Assembly: GCA_905116865.2 (NCBI GenBank)
Contig: CAJHNH020008565.1
Coordinates: 744,001 to 808,000 of the forward strand
DNA: 64,000 nt
Direction of reading: 5' to 3'
Source: Candidula unifasciata
Lineage: Eukaryota; Mollusca; Gastropoda; Stylommatophora; Geomitridae
The notes beneath the pieces were generated by a model, which did not search any database, was not told the origin of the DNA, and saw only the letters and a program-made list of their open reading frames with translations. Within the stretch, counting starts at the first letter, position 1. Each line of letters starts with the position of its first letter. Of the stretch, positions 32,215 to 44,012 are shown in pieces. The translations under genes were made by a program, and so were the position numbers.

Positions 32215-33722
32215 GATTAAGAACCAACATCTCAGCCCTCAAGACATTCCCATAAGTGTTCCATGCCCACCCTGACAGCTAGCACATAGGTATAATTCTG
32301 AAGCTATCAGCAGCAGTCTGATTCTATGTCCGTCTTGATTCTTCCCTAAGTGTTGAGTGTCAACCAGACCCTCTACCAGCAAGAGTCTGATTCTTTGTCT
32401 GTCTTGATTCTTCCCTGAGTGTCAGCCAGATCATCTACCAGCGAGAGTCTGATTCTATGTTCGTCTTGATTCTTCCCTGAGTGTTGAGTGTCAGCCAGAT
32501 CATCTACCAGCAAGAGTCTGATTCTATGTTCGTCTTGATTCTTCCCTGAGTGTCAGCCAGATCATCTACCAGCAAGAGTCTGATTCTATGTCTCTCTTGA
32601 TTCTTCCCTGAGGGTTGAGTGTCAGCCAGATCATCTACCAGCAAAAGTCTGATTCTTTGTCTGTCTTGATTCTTCCCTGAGGGTTGAGTGTCAGCCAGAT
32701 CCTCTACCAGCAAGAGTCTGATCTATGTGTCTTGATTCTTCCCTAAGTGTTGAGTGTCAGCCAGATCCTCAACCAGCAAGAGTCTGATTTTATGTCTGTC
32801 TTGATTCTTCCCTAAGTGTTGAGTATAAGCCAGATCCTCTACCAGCAAGAGTCTGATTCTATGTCTGTCTTGATTCTTCCCTAAGTGTTGAGTGTCAGCC
32901 AGATCCTCTACCAGCAAGAGTCTGATTCTATGTCTGTCTTGATTCTTCCCTAAGTGTTGAGTGTCAGCCAGATCCTCTACCAGCAAGAGTCTGATCTATG
33001 TGTCTTGATTCTTCCCAAAGTATTGAGTATCAGCCAGATCCTCTACCAGCAAGAGTCTGATTCTATGTCTGTCTAGTTTCTTCCCTAAGTATTGAGTGTC
33101 AGCCAGGACCTCTACCAGCAAGAGTCTGATTCTATGTCTGTCTTGGTTCTTCCCTGAGTGTTGAGTGTCAGCCAGATCCTCTACCAGCAAGAGTCTGATT
33201 CTATGTCTGTCTTGATTCTTCCCTGAGTATTGAGTGTCAGCCAGGTCCTCTACCAGCAAGAGTCTGATTCTATGTCTGTCTTGATTCTTCCCTGAGTGTT
33301 GAGTGTCAGCCAGATCCTCTACCAGCAAGAGTCTGATTCTATGTCTGTCTTGATTCTTCCCTAAGTGTTGAGTGTCAGCCAGATCCTCTACCAGCAAGAG
33401 TCTGATTCTATGTCTGTCTAGTTTCTTCCCTAAGTATTGAGTGTCAGCCAGGTCCTCTACCAGCAAGAGTCTGATTCTATGTCTGTCTAGTTTCTTCCCT
33501 AAGTATTGAGTGTCAGCCAGATCATCTACCAGCAAAAGTCTGATTCTATGTTTTTTAATTCTTCTCTGAGTGTTGAGTGTCAACCAGATCCTCTACCAGC
33601 AAGAGTCTGATTCTATGTTCGTCTTGATTCTTCCCTGAGTGTCAGCCAGATCCTCTACCAGCAGGAGTCTGACTCTATGTCTGTTTTGATTCTTCCCTGA
33701 GTGTTGTCTGCCAAATCCTCTG
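32215..33722 (-). repeat. 69-bp minisatellite derived from the RNase-H LINE
   Basis: It starts with a diverged copy of the LINE block (ATTAAGAACCAACATCTCAG to about 32340). Then units of TCTGATTCTATGTCTGTCTT, GATTCTTCCCTAAGTGTTGA and GTGTCAGCCAGATCCTCTAC with CAGCAAGAG repeat about 20 times, some missing 9-12 bases. The minus frame repeats RIRLLLVEDLADTQHLGKNQ. The unit corresponds to the segment GTCTAATTGTATACCTGTCT through the CCAGATCC stretch of the dispersed LINE copies. Confidence 0.9.
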
Positions 33723-33929
33723 CTCACACCACCCCTGCACATTCTCTTCAGATCATGATGATCTCACTTGTATTTTCGTACTGTTCACTGAGTCTGTATT
33801 TGTAATAAATGACAATAAATAGTGCAAACATATCATGAAAGAAATAAGTTTACAAAAAGAACTGGTTGCCTGTATCAGATAAAGTCCATCCACATTCACT
33901 GAACAAGTCATGAGAATGGAAAATGTGAA

Positions 33930-34065
33930 GTATGCCATGAGTCACGACAGCAGGAAAGTCGGAGGTGGAGGAGACCAATAGAGAAGATACTGGACAGTTT
34001 TTGATCATGTCAGGAGGCTGTGCATATACATGATGATGATCAACAACACTCAGAAGAAGTAAATG
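33930..34065 (+). mobile_element. LINE 3'-end fragment
   Basis: AGTCACGACAGCAGGAAAGT, GGAGACCAATAGAGAAGATA and CTGGACAGTTTTTGATCATG match the LINE tail at 26960-27125. Confidence 0.55.
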
Positions 34066-35015
34066 GAGGAAGACTAATTTTAGGTCTACATAATAAAAAT
34101 CAATACACTATAGAAACGATTTTCCACCTTTCTACTGGTTTCCTCAATACTGTATATGTCTTTTTATAGATTTCGCCATAAATTAGATTGCTGGATTCAC
34201 AAGTAAATGCCTCCTTAATGTGAAATAAATCTCAAGAACTATCTTTAAAGGACTTGAAATTAAAAACTAATATATTTCTTAGCTTTCAGTGTTAAACTCA
34301 GTGAAAATCGTAAAGTGTGCGTGCTAAAATGACACATGCTAAAACACTCTGTTGTGAGTTCATTTTTTAAACACCCTTAACTGTTTAATCATGAATACAC
34401 GTACTATAAATCGACTGGGTGCCATCTTCACAAGGAAATGTTTAGGAGATGTTTCTCCAGTTACCCTTTTATGACTTTGAGTTTCAAGTTTGAGACATTC
34501 TAGATCTGTCTCTTCTAGCCGATTCAATCATAAACAAAGACACTAGTATAGAATTGTCTGGTTTAAAATCATATGATATTTTCTCTACGGAACATTTGAT
34601 TTACTGTCTTTGTAAGTTTTTATTGCTTCAAAACAATATCATTGTTCAAAAGCTGATTTTTTTTTTCTTATGATCTATTTCCTGATTTTAAATCTTCTTC
34701 TCACTCCATCAGTCCTTCTTAGCAGTCTAATTTCTGTGGTTACTAATTTGGAAAAGTTGGCCTAAGCTCCAGCTCTCTATATACACTCTGAAGGACTGCC
34801 GCCTTTACTTCCCATGACTTTACCTAGTACACATTTAGGGCTGGGCCTTGGAGCCAGAGCTCTGTCAGGACCGGAATCCACCAAAATGAGAAGCAGAGAG
34901 TCGAGACTGTTTGGATTTGTAATGAGCAGAAACAAACATGAAAACATTGTTATCAGTGGCAAACTCTGTGAGGAAACTGGAGCAATATGCTCGTACAATT
35001 ACTGTATTTAGATTG
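34066..35015. other. Intergenic, AT-rich
   Basis: 34790-34880 carries a SINE core scrap (TTTACTTCCCATGACTTTAC, TTTAGGGCTGGGCCTTGG). Nothing else recognised. Confidence 0.4.
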
Positions 35016-35190
35016 CTCGGCTCAATGGGTGATGTGGTCAGATCATGCCAGCTGCTTTTACTTCCTAATGAAGTTTCTGGTACCCAGTCTAGGTTGAGGT
35101 GATCTAAGAGGCCGGAGTCAATTGTGAAATCCTTAGTAATGTGCCAGTTCGAATTCTAACACATCAGGCAGCTAACCTCTGCACTACCGT
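35016..35190 (-). mobile_element. tRNA-derived SINE remnant
   Basis: CTCAATGGGTGATGTGGTCA, GGTACCCAGTCTAGGTTGAG and GTGCCAGTTCGAATTCTAAC (reverse of a box B) place it in the family of 19840-20112. Confidence 0.6.
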
Positions 35191-35339
35191 AGCTCCTTTT
35201 ATGACACAAACCTATACACAGTTTGTTTTCAGATCAAATATTCTCTTACAATACAACAGCAGATGAGGACAGTCAGCTACATGGATGTCTTCTCCTTTTT
35301 CACGTTACAGAACCTCAGCTTACTGTTCACTCTATAAAT

Positions 35340-35605
35340 AAAGTAAAGATCCCTTTTCATGCCTTAATGCGCATCGGGCATTGGGGAAGAGCACCCATAT
35401 TTTTACAGACCAGTCGGCACTAGGTGGGTAATGTGGTCAGCATTATGCCGGCCGTCTTTACTTTCCTAGGACATCCATTCTAGTACACATTTAAGGAAGG
35501 GCCGACCTGCGACGCCCCACACCATGAACCATGACAAATCCATGCAGCCAGCAGTAGGTTTTGATCGCCGTATGTTAGAATTACGAGTCTGTTCACTCTA
35601 TACCA
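35340..35605 (-). mobile_element. tRNA-derived SINE
   Basis: AAAGATCCCTTTTCATGCCT, CAGTCGGCACTAGGTGGGTA, GGGCCGACCTGCGACGCCCC and TTTTGATCGCCGTATGTTAG match the copy at 19840-20112 along most of its length; the tRNA head is cut off. Confidence 0.8.
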
Positions 35606-35689
35606 TGTAGAAAACTACTTTTCATGGTAGCAAGCAAAACAGAAGACTTCCGGTCTTTAGAAGAAGTCTCCTTTCACTGAATGTTTCAC

Positions 35690-36174
35690 CTTGTTTACTT
35701 TCCTGACTTTCTTGCTGCAGGTCACAATTCCATGCTGTCCTTTCCCTGCTTGAGTTGATTCAAGAACCGACATCACAGCACTCGGGGCATTCCTATAAGC
35801 GCTTAGTCCCCATCTTCAGCAGCCAGCGAAGAGTTATGATACTAATGGTATCAGTACCATTCTGATTAAACGTCCGTCTTGTCTTTTCTCTGAGCCTCGA
35901 GCCTCTGCCAGAAACTCTCGTCACTCCCCCCAGCATCAGACTGTGGTGATCCTCTGAACTGTTCACGCACTAACCACATCTGCCTTATCATGCATTCCAC
36001 CAAGTTTTGCAGAGCTAGCCAATCTGTCCGCCTGTTCATTTCCCAACACACCGTCGTGTCCGGGTGAAAAAATCCATACAATACTCCTCACCTGCACCCT
36101 CCGCAGTGAAGCACGAAGCACGCCTGTTCTGATCTTCTTTCTTCAGAATGCTTTCTGAGTCAGTTACAATCAAG

Positions 36175-36217
<43 letters not shown>

Positions 36218-36330
36218 TGTGTGGTGTTCTCCAACCAGCCGAAAGCTGCAGTGACCGCCCCCACCTCTATTCTTAAGCTGGATGTCGTAGTATCATATGC
36301 TAGGCTCTCCTGCACCAAACGTCGAGTCCT
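35690..36330 (-). mobile_element. RNase-H LINE remnant with GNEQAD motif
   Basis: The minus strand reads AYDTTTSSLRIEVGAVTAAF, then FSPGHDGVLGNEQADRLASS and SAYRNAPSAVMSVLES. These are the RNase H domain (GH.GV.GNE.AD.LA) and C-terminal end of a jockey-type LINE ORF2, with frameshifts and a (GT)n tract (36176-36222) inserted. Confidence 0.8.
36176..36222. repeat. (GT)n microsatellite
   Basis: An almost pure GT run of about 46 bases, interrupted once near its right end. Confidence 0.95.
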
Positions 36331-37375
36331 TTTCCTGCTGTGCTTCAGTAACCGCTAATGACTCGCGCTACGCTTACACTAAGTATGCTTGTCCACGAGT
36401 CTTTCCATCCTCGGAAAGGTAAACCTTGGCCAGAAGGGAGCCATCCTCTCTTCACCTTGCAAAGAATCTCTGTCACTACCTTGTCTTCGGTTCCCTACTA
36501 CTGCCATGTTGCTTTTTTTCGTACCTCATTCATGTTTCTGCCTTCGTTTTCACACATGGGAAGCCAGCTCTCTCTGGTGGCCGCAATAGTGCTTTGGTGA
36601 GAGCAATGCATCCCCGATCCTTCCGTATGACGTGCCACATTACTGGTGGTTGGGACTTCGGCGACATTTCCTGATAGGTGAAGGCATGTTGTGAGTTAAC
36701 CATTCAGACCTGAAACAACGATGTTTATGCTTGCACGAGGCAGTCTGGCTGATAGATTCGTTCCCTATTTCTTGTCTTATGATCACGTCAACGATAGTGA
36801 GTGGATCGGTTAGAAATGGTTCTCTTTCACAAAACCAATGTTGACGTCGCTCCCGTCATCTTCAAGCTATAACTTCAAACATGTCTTACTGTCTATTTTA
36901 CTTTCACGTATATATAAATAATTACGCTTGGTGGTTCCATACAAAATGGATCTTTGACAGAATAGCTCGCTCAATCGCCATTGGTTTAGAACGGTGCTGG
37001 TTTACGAAACACACGCACACGATCTCAGACTACCGGAATTATTGGGTAACCTATTTGCCATGAAGTTGGAACCCCGACTGATAGTTTGATATAGCCGAAG
37101 TCCGTTTAGAAGAAATATATTTGTTGCATAGCGTCTGTCCTGGAGAATGCATTAAAACGTGAATGTCCACTAGGCCTGTCGAACTTTATGAAGTAATTTA
37201 CTGAACAAACGTTTCTCTGGTGTCCCCCGTGTCATGTCACAACGTCCTTGTCCCTGTTGGCGAAGTAGCCTACAGTTGCTCCCTCACTTTGGGCTTATTG
37301 TAGCCGTCCCTCTACTCCGTTTACAAAATGGAGAATACTTAGAGACTTCCAACTGACCTACATCTAGGTTCATCT
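36331..37375. other. Intergenic, unclassified, higher GC
   Basis: Several overlapping 60-80-codon frames near 36358-36674 probably come from the same LINE read in wrong frames. No host gene recognised. Confidence 0.35.
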
Positions 37376-37377
37376 GC

Positions 37378-37690
37378 ATAAAGAATCGACATCACAACAT
37401 TCAGGACAAGCCTATATCCCCCCTCAACAGTCAGCAAAGAGTTTCCAAGCTATTGTACCCGTTGTTATCTGGTTATTGACTCGTCTTGTCTAAGTCTCGA
37501 GTGGAGCCCACAGCCATTCCTCGCTGTATCATTCTTTCCAGGTACGGATTTTCAGTATCTTCCGTTTCACCTGTTACTCTGTCCCGCGTGTTTAAGATCA
37601 CCTCTGCCTTGTGCATTTGCAGTACAACCCCCAAATGAGACCATTCAAGCCAGCCTATCTGCCTGTTCATTCACAACACACTGGCTTTTG
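37378..37690 (-). mobile_element. RNase-H LINE remnant
   Basis: GAATCGACATCACAACATTC, CCTCAACAGTCAGCAAAGAG and CTGCCTGTTCATTCACAACA CACTGG match the blocks at 35755-36050 and 61605-61920. Confidence 0.65.
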
Positions 37691-38890
37691 CAACGAAGCT
37701 CCACCCACCCTTGAAAGGATTTTGGACAATATCAGAGTACTATTAGTAAACCTTCACGGCAGGCCGTTTGACATCAACTTAGTACAGATTTATGCCCCAA
37801 CAGCAGATAGTCCGGAGGAAGATATTGACGCATTTTATGATGAGTTAGACATGGCTGTTGATCAATGCGAAAATTGTGAAGTAACAATGGTACTTGGAGA
37901 TTTCAACTCGAAAATAGGAACTGAAAAAGTGTACGGAATAACGGGTGGCTATGGCCTAGGCAAAAACAATGTGAGACGAGACAGATTAACAGCATGGGTT
38001 GAGTCGCACAGCATGATAATAGGTAACACCTGGTTTAAACACCATCCTCGAAGATTGTGGACTTGGAAAAGTCCTGGCGATAATGACCGATTATATCTTG
38101 ATTTCAAGAAGATTCCGGAGCTGCTTAGTTGGAGCAAAAACTAGACCAGGAGCAGACTGCTTTAGTCAATAATAATAATAATAGACCAGACGTAGAGCTG
38201 TAGACCAACAATGATTGTCCACCAATAATGACTGCGGAAGTTGAGGATGCATTGCATAATATGAAGAAAGGAAAAGCACCCAAGCCAGACAACATTTCAC
38301 TGGAAAAAAAAAAAAAACAAAGCACTGGGAGATTTTGGAATTAAAATAATAACTAAACTTTTAAATAAAAAGGTAAAGGTAAAGTCGGGAGATGTGAACC
38401 AACGTCATTGTACACGGTTATAAACCATAAGTGCTCTGCCACCAGTACGGACAGCTGATAAGAAACTGTCCGCCTGTGTCGCCGTCCGCACGTAACTCCG
38501 TAGCTACAGCGACGTTCCTCCATTTACCCCAGAGTGTCAACTCTGGTACATATTTCACTTTATAATATTGGGTATATCCTAAATGACTTTTAAAAATCTA
38601 TATTTATAGCTCTGCCAAAGAAACCAGGCACTTGTGAAGACCATCGCCTAATAAGTCTTATGAGTCACATGACTAAGATTTTACTGAGAACAATTATGAG
38701 AAGAATAAGAAACAAAATTAAACCAGAAACTAACGATGAACAATGAGGATTTGTAGAAGGAAAAGGTACAAACTATGCCATATACATCCTAATGACATTG
38801 TCAGAAAAAGCTATAGAAGTAAAGACTGATTTGTACTTATGCTTCAAAGACTATACAAAAGCATTTGACTGTGAAACTTGAAACAGTAAT
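37691..38890 (+). mobile_element. LINE endonuclease and reverse transcriptase remnant
   Basis: The open part reads FDINLVQIYAPTADSPEEDI, VTMVLGDFNSKIGTEKVYGI and NNVRRDRLTAWVESHSM. This is the C-terminal half of an APE-type endonuclease. Next come MTAEVEDALHNMKKGKAPKP and GIKIITKLLNK, then an insertion (38371-38557). After it the RT resumes as ALPKKPGTCEDHRLISLMSH and LYLCFKDYTKAFDC, with stops. Truncated at motif A. Confidence 0.88.
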
Positions 38891-39086
38891 CAAACTGTTA
38901 GAAAAATTACCTCTCCCCGGGTGACCTCATCCGCATGGTCTCTCTTTGTGTCATCGGGTGTTTATCTCTTGGTGGATGTTCGGCTCTACTAGCAGATTTG
39001 GCCGGCAAGCTAGACGGCGTGTACAATGACGTTGGTTCACATCTCCCGACTTTACCTTTACCTTTTTATTTAAAAGTTTAATTATT
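38346..39086. repeat. Inverted repeat arms flanking a LINE segment
   Basis: About 70 bases at 38346-38415 reappear as reverse complement at 39019-39086. The arm spans LINE sequence (CTAAACTTTTAAATAAAAA) plus inserted sequence (GGTAAAGGTAAAGTCGGGAG). It therefore arose by inverted duplication after the insertion. Confidence 0.8.
38371..38557. mobile_element. About 187-bp insertion within the LINE
   Basis: It sits between LINE codons LLNK and IYNIGYI, which are adjacent in related elements. It begins AGGTAAAGGTAAAGTCGGGA and ends near CATATTTCACTTTA. Not assigned to a family; its first 45 bases recur inverted at 39018-39063. Confidence 0.6.
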
Positions 39087-39239
39087 ATTTTATGATGATA
39101 GTTTAGTTATTATTTTATGATGATATTTAAGTATGTCATTTGATTCGTGACTTTTTCCGCTACTTGTTTTGAGTGCGGCCAAGGGAGAGAACTCCCACTG
39201 AGCCGACCGAAGCCGTCTCGCTTGCGTCCAAATCTGCTA

Positions 39240-39640
39240 GGAGAACACTTATATCCCGTGCCTATCTTCGTGTCGGCTGGCCTCTGATCATTCGTCTATA
39301 AAACCATATACGCGAAACTTCTGAATAATTTTTCACTAATTTACCAGCTGTCCTTGATTCACCTCCGCATACCAGGATAGGATTTATGAAGCTTTTACGT
39401 ATTCTCTTTTTTATCTATTTGTCAAAAAAAGATTGTATAGAAAATTTTTCATTTTGTAAAAATTTTGTACTTTGATGATGCATTTCGGAAGGCTCTTTTT
39501 CTTTTTTAATTACAATTACTTCGGTTTTTCTGCTGTTCAAACAAAGCCCCTTGATTTGATTTTCATTTACAATTATGTCCATATTTTCTTGAAGTCGTAT
39601 TTTATTTTCAGCGATCAAAACTGTATCATCATTATCTTCT
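39240..39640 (-). mobile_element. LINE fragment (reverse)
   Basis: The minus strand reads DDTVLIAENKIRLQENMDII and KGLCLNSRKTEVIVIKKEK, the region just after the YADD box. ATATCCCGTGCCTATCTTCG TGTCGG at 39250 matches the LINE 3' end at 30370 and 62620. Confidence 0.7.
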
Positions 39641-39775
39641 TCATTTTTCTTCTTCGCCTTCACCAGCTGTAAACTCTGGCGGAAAGTTCTGGTTGCTCGT
39701 CCACTACTGAACTGCAGTCCTGCTCCAGAACCTGAGTGTTGCGTGTGCATCAGTTTAACAGATTTTATTCTCTTG
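39641..39775 (+). mobile_element. SINE A copy
   Basis: CACCAGCTGTAAACTCTGGC, GGAAAGTTCTGGTTGCTCGT and GCATCAGTTTAACAGATTTT. Confidence 0.7.
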
Positions 39776-41300
39776 AATACATCATATCGGAAGTTGTTAA
39801 TTATATGCTGACCAACCGATATTCCTGGCATACCATGTATGGATTTAAGACTGCAGTGACACCTGGCTGGTTTAGCGGTTACGGGTGCCCTAATATAACT
39901 TCTCTAGAGGTTAAGATATAAAACCGAACGAGCAAGCTTCACAATATAACAAATACAAACAACGCTGCGGCTATTGAGCCTTGATCAGCACATCCAAATG
40001 AAACAATACTACACAGAAACACAAAATCACTTAGCTGGTATCTCGAAGCAGCCGGGTCGGTAGTTTAAATGGGCGGCTAGGAGAGAAAGCTTGCGATATG
40101 GAGGTTGAACGGGGTATCTAGGATCTGCCTTGTTGGTCTGAGGTTTGGTAAACCTTTAGACAGCAGCCCAAAGGTGACAGAGAGATCGTTTTGAAAACAC
40201 GGCAAACAGCCACCATAGCAGCAGCATTTTTGGCTTCTTTGCTTAGATAGGAAAAAAATCATCACCTTCAACCGAAGGGGGAGCTTTGGGTTATAACTGT
40301 GACTGGGTTATGTGCACTATATAAAATGGCTTAGCATTGCCACACCACCAGAAGCTCTGAAAAGGTTTTCGGCAGTGTTGATGCGATGCACGGCCTTCTC
40401 TATTTATAGACCTAACAGGTCAACGGGGATTCCCGTTCTTGTGCAAGAATTAAGTCCCTATGCGTCCACAGTTTTTATCGAGGAGATGTATACACAAATT
40501 GAACTAGTTTCATTAATTTTCGACATATTTGATAGAACTATATGTCATTTTTAAGGTAAATAAGTGTGCAAATCAAATATATAACAATAAAGGCTCTTAC
40601 AGACAAACAAAAATGCTTTTGCTACAGTCAACATAAACATAAACATCAATAACATTTAGAAATAAACTAAAAGTTGTTCCAGCAAAAGTAAAGAAATATC
40701 AGTGCTAACTCTTTAACTCTTTGATTCTGAGAGGGTATTGTTGCATCAGAGGAGCGGGGTGGGGGTGGGGGTGGGGGGTGACATTAATACTTTATCAAAT
40801 TTAGCGCATAAAAATGCTGCTATGAAACATACACATGTCATACATAACATAAATATAAAAGATTGCTGGTTATTATTATTATTAGTAGACTACTGCAACA
40901 TAAAATTATACTGTTATTTAATAATTAGTAAACAAGCACAATCAGTATGAAATTGATATGTGCAATATTTTTTTCACCCAGAGTAGTTTTCTTAACAGTA
41001 CTTGTAGCACTACTAAATATGTATCCTCAAGATACAAACAGCACAAACAAATTTGTCCGGTTTCATCTTGTTGGATGAAATCAATTCCTTATCATTGCAC
41101 ATTTTTTGGTGAATGTTTAAAAATTTATCATACATATTTCTAATTACTGCATGCAACAACGTGTATAAGTATCATGAATGGTATATTATTTTAAAGGTAA
41201 TTGAAGCAAATTAAAAAAGACCATATAACTGCAAATTGCTGAGCAACATACACATATCGAACACAAAAATCCCCATATAGATACCGGATCTCGTTGTTCA
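39776..41300. other. Intergenic, unclassified
   Basis: Small frames (for example 40312-40554) have no recognisable family. GGGGTGGGGGTGGGGG lies near 40757. No gene supported. Confidence 0.4.
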
Positions 41301-41324
41301 AAACTGTCTGGAACAAGACTAAAG

Positions 41325-41728
41325 CCCAGAATAAGATGAACAGCCAGAAGTTTCTGCCAGAGTTTACAGCCAGTGTTTGCAAAGCAAAAGCTAATTTGTA
41401 AAAAATTAACACAGACCGTACAACTGCAAATATGCATAAGAAGTGGATGAACAACCAGAAGTTTCCTCAAGAGTTTACAGGCAGTGTTCGCGAAGCAAAG
41501 CAAAAGCCAGTTTACAAAAATTAACAGACCGCACTTATTGCAAATATGCAAAAGAAGTCGATGAACAACCAGAAGTTTCCGCAAGAGTTTACAGCCAGTG
41601 TTCGCGAAGCAAAGCAATAGTCAGTTTACAAAAATTAACACAGACCGTACAACTGCAAATATGCATAAGAAGTGGATGAACAACCAGAAGTTTCCTCAAG
41701 AGTTTACAGCCAGTGTTCGCGAAGCATA
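41325..41728 (-). repeat. About 115-bp tandem repeat from SINE A, 4 copies
   Basis: GTGGATGAACAACCAGAAGT, TTCCTCAAGAGTTTACAGCC and AGTGTTCGCGAAGC recur at about 41336, 41440, 41556 and 41673. The first half is the reverse of SINE A (see 43470-43660), so a SINE end plus flank was tandemly amplified. Confidence 0.85.
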
Positions 41729-42550
41729 AGTCAAATGGTTAAGGATTAATATTATTAGTGTACAGATACAACATATAATTATACTGTTAGTCAACAATTA
41801 GTAAAGAGGCAAAGAGTGACTTGCTGTGAGAGGTTAGTTAGTAAATTATATATTATTTTCATCCACTTACCTAGAGCTCCGAAATATCTTGACACAATTT
41901 ATCCACAGTGTGGTTGCACCATTCATGCACAGTCAATATGAAAGCAATAGTTTTCTTCCAACACAAGATAGTTTGCACCTGACAATTGTCGATATTCTCC
42001 AGATATGGCTTCTAAATTACCTGTTTGTATTTTCCCTAAAAGTAAGATTTCTACATTTAAAGTAGAAAAGTAATATACAGCAGTTCCCCAAAATCCGAAC
42101 TACTGACTAGAAACAGTGAAACACACATCACAACACAACTGTCTCCCGTGAATTAAAATTAAAATTACTGTAAGCTAACAACAAAGTATAAAAATCTTGT
42201 ATATCCACTTTACAATATCCGCTTGTCGATTTGTAATACGAATACAATCAGAACACAGAAGTTTGTAAGGATATTATATTGTCACACAATGCAACATGGA
42301 AACGCCAAAATGTATCGTGATTCAGCTGTTAGGCATTATTAGAGAAGGCAGTGATGCGATCAAAGGAGACAGACCCAAATACAGTCCCGACCCGCAACAG
42401 TTGTCTATTGGTGAGCCAATGGGTGACCCAGCTGTTTAATCCAGTGCACATGCCGCACTTATTATTTCCCCCTTAAACAAAAATACTGGTGGTTGAATCG
42501 ATCCACCACACAGAGATCCTAACATCATTGCAATGGTGCTTTCTTCTACA
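41729..42550. other. Intergenic, unclassified
   Basis: AT-rich; 42296-42430 is slightly more complex but shows no gene signal. Confidence 0.4.
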
Positions 42551-42556
42551 TTATAA

Positions 42557-42677
42557 CTGTCCACAACTGGGGTGTTTAGATTAGAACTGTCCACAACTGG
42601 GGTGTTTAGATTATAATTGTCCACAACTGGGGTGTTTAGATTAGAAATGTCCACAACTGGGGTGTTTAGATAAGAGC
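42557..42677. repeat. 30-bp tandem repeat, 4 copies
   Basis: CTGTCCACAACTGGGGTGTT followed by TAGATTAGAA recurs four times with single-base changes. Confidence 0.93.
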
Positions 42678-43465
42678 AGAGAGGAATCAAGAGTTTCATA
42701 GATCTCCCATACACTGCCTCTTGCCTTCAATGCTAACACACACTGCTGTACATCCATCTCTTGTTGTAATCCTCTCACTTGTATCACTGTCAACCTTTTG
42801 CTGGCCTCCCTTCAACTTTTTATTTCCTAGCTTGCTATTTCCTAGTCACTCCCACTTGCATTCTTTGTTAACATAAAGAAATAAAGACGCAATTGTTTGT
42901 TATACACAAGGTTTAATACATGTTTTGTACTTCTTTCCAAAATTTATATTAGTGATTATAGACAATTAAAAATAAAAAAATAGCAAGATACTATAAGTTA
43001 AACTGATGGACATTTCTGTTGTATAAAGTAAATATACATAGGATAAACTTTAGTACAACAGCAATGGTGTAGCAACAATAATAGCAATTAATACAATTAT
43101 TAATGAGGATATTTGAATGCAAATTAATTCTTATCAACCCATCCATGCATGAATCTAAGTACTGGTATCTACAACCATACAAGAAGAAAACCAGTCAAAT
43201 ATCCATTAAAAAAAAAAAACACAACTACAAACAACAGGAAACCTCACACAAAAATGTACTTCCTATAGTTTACATTAGCTAAACATCAATCAGCTTTTTT
43301 GCAATTGTCATATATAAATCACAACAGCACCAACATTCTAGACTAATTTTGAAATAAGCTACCTCCCATGTGTGGGTTCCAGCCTCCCTCATGTGGGTTT
43401 CAGGCTCCCATGTGTGGGGAAAACAAGAATGCACCCTCTGCCTATCCAAAAGCATGTTGTAATTG
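42678..43465. other. AT-rich intergenic DNA
   Basis: A short local repeat near 43366-43420 (CCATGTGTGGGTTCC / CCATGTGTGGGGAAA). Nothing else. Confidence 0.4.
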
Positions 43466-43665
43466 TCAACTAATTGGGAGCTTCCTGCAAAGCTGGAGTA
43501 CATCCGTCCGAGAGGCAAGGGACCAACATTCTGCATGCAATGAGTCAGACCTGTGAAACAGATGTACCTGCTACACCCAGGTTTTGCAACAGGATTAGAG
43601 TCCAGAAGTGGATGAACAACCAGAATTTTCTGCTGCAGTTTACAGCCGGTGAACACAAAGAAGAA
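43466..43665 (-). mobile_element. SINE A copy (reverse)
   Basis: GAGGCAAGGGACCAACATTC TGCATG, CAGACCTGTGAAACAGATGT and AAGTGGATGAACAACCAGAA are the reverse of the copy at 25735-26035. Confidence 0.75.
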
Positions 43666-43754
43666 GATATAAGCTACCGTATCTGAACCATTTCAGTTCT
43701 CACAGCTCATAGGTGACAACAGCAGCAAAATTACAAGAGTTTACTTTGACATGA

Positions 43755-43905
43755 GAGCAATGGTCGCCCAGTGGCTAAACAGCCTCCCCTAGCCTGAAGG
43801 TCTGTCATGGAGAGTAAAGGTGGCTATTGTCATGGTAACCACATCCCCCACCAAGAGCTGACTGGTCTAGCACCATATGCCTGATGAACCATTGGCATAG
43901 GAAGG
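43755..43905 (+). mobile_element. tRNA-derived SINE B remnant
   Basis: AATGGTCGCCCAGTGGCTAA (box A-like) and GAGAGTAAAGGTGGC with CTGGTCTAGCACCATATGCC match SINE B. Confidence 0.55.
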
Positions 43906-44012
43906 GTTCTTTCTAAACTCTGATCAAAAATAAGAACATATGACACATGGCATTTGGGTTTGCAAACAGGCTGAATAGTTAAGTACACATTGTCTGTGGG
44001 AGCACTAGAGAT

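Noticed and set aside
37611..38144. Host endonuclease gene (APE-like frame of 177 codons)
   Set aside because: The frame begins in another LINE remnant, lacks the N-terminal half of the domain and leads into a broken reverse transcriptase; it is a LINE piece.
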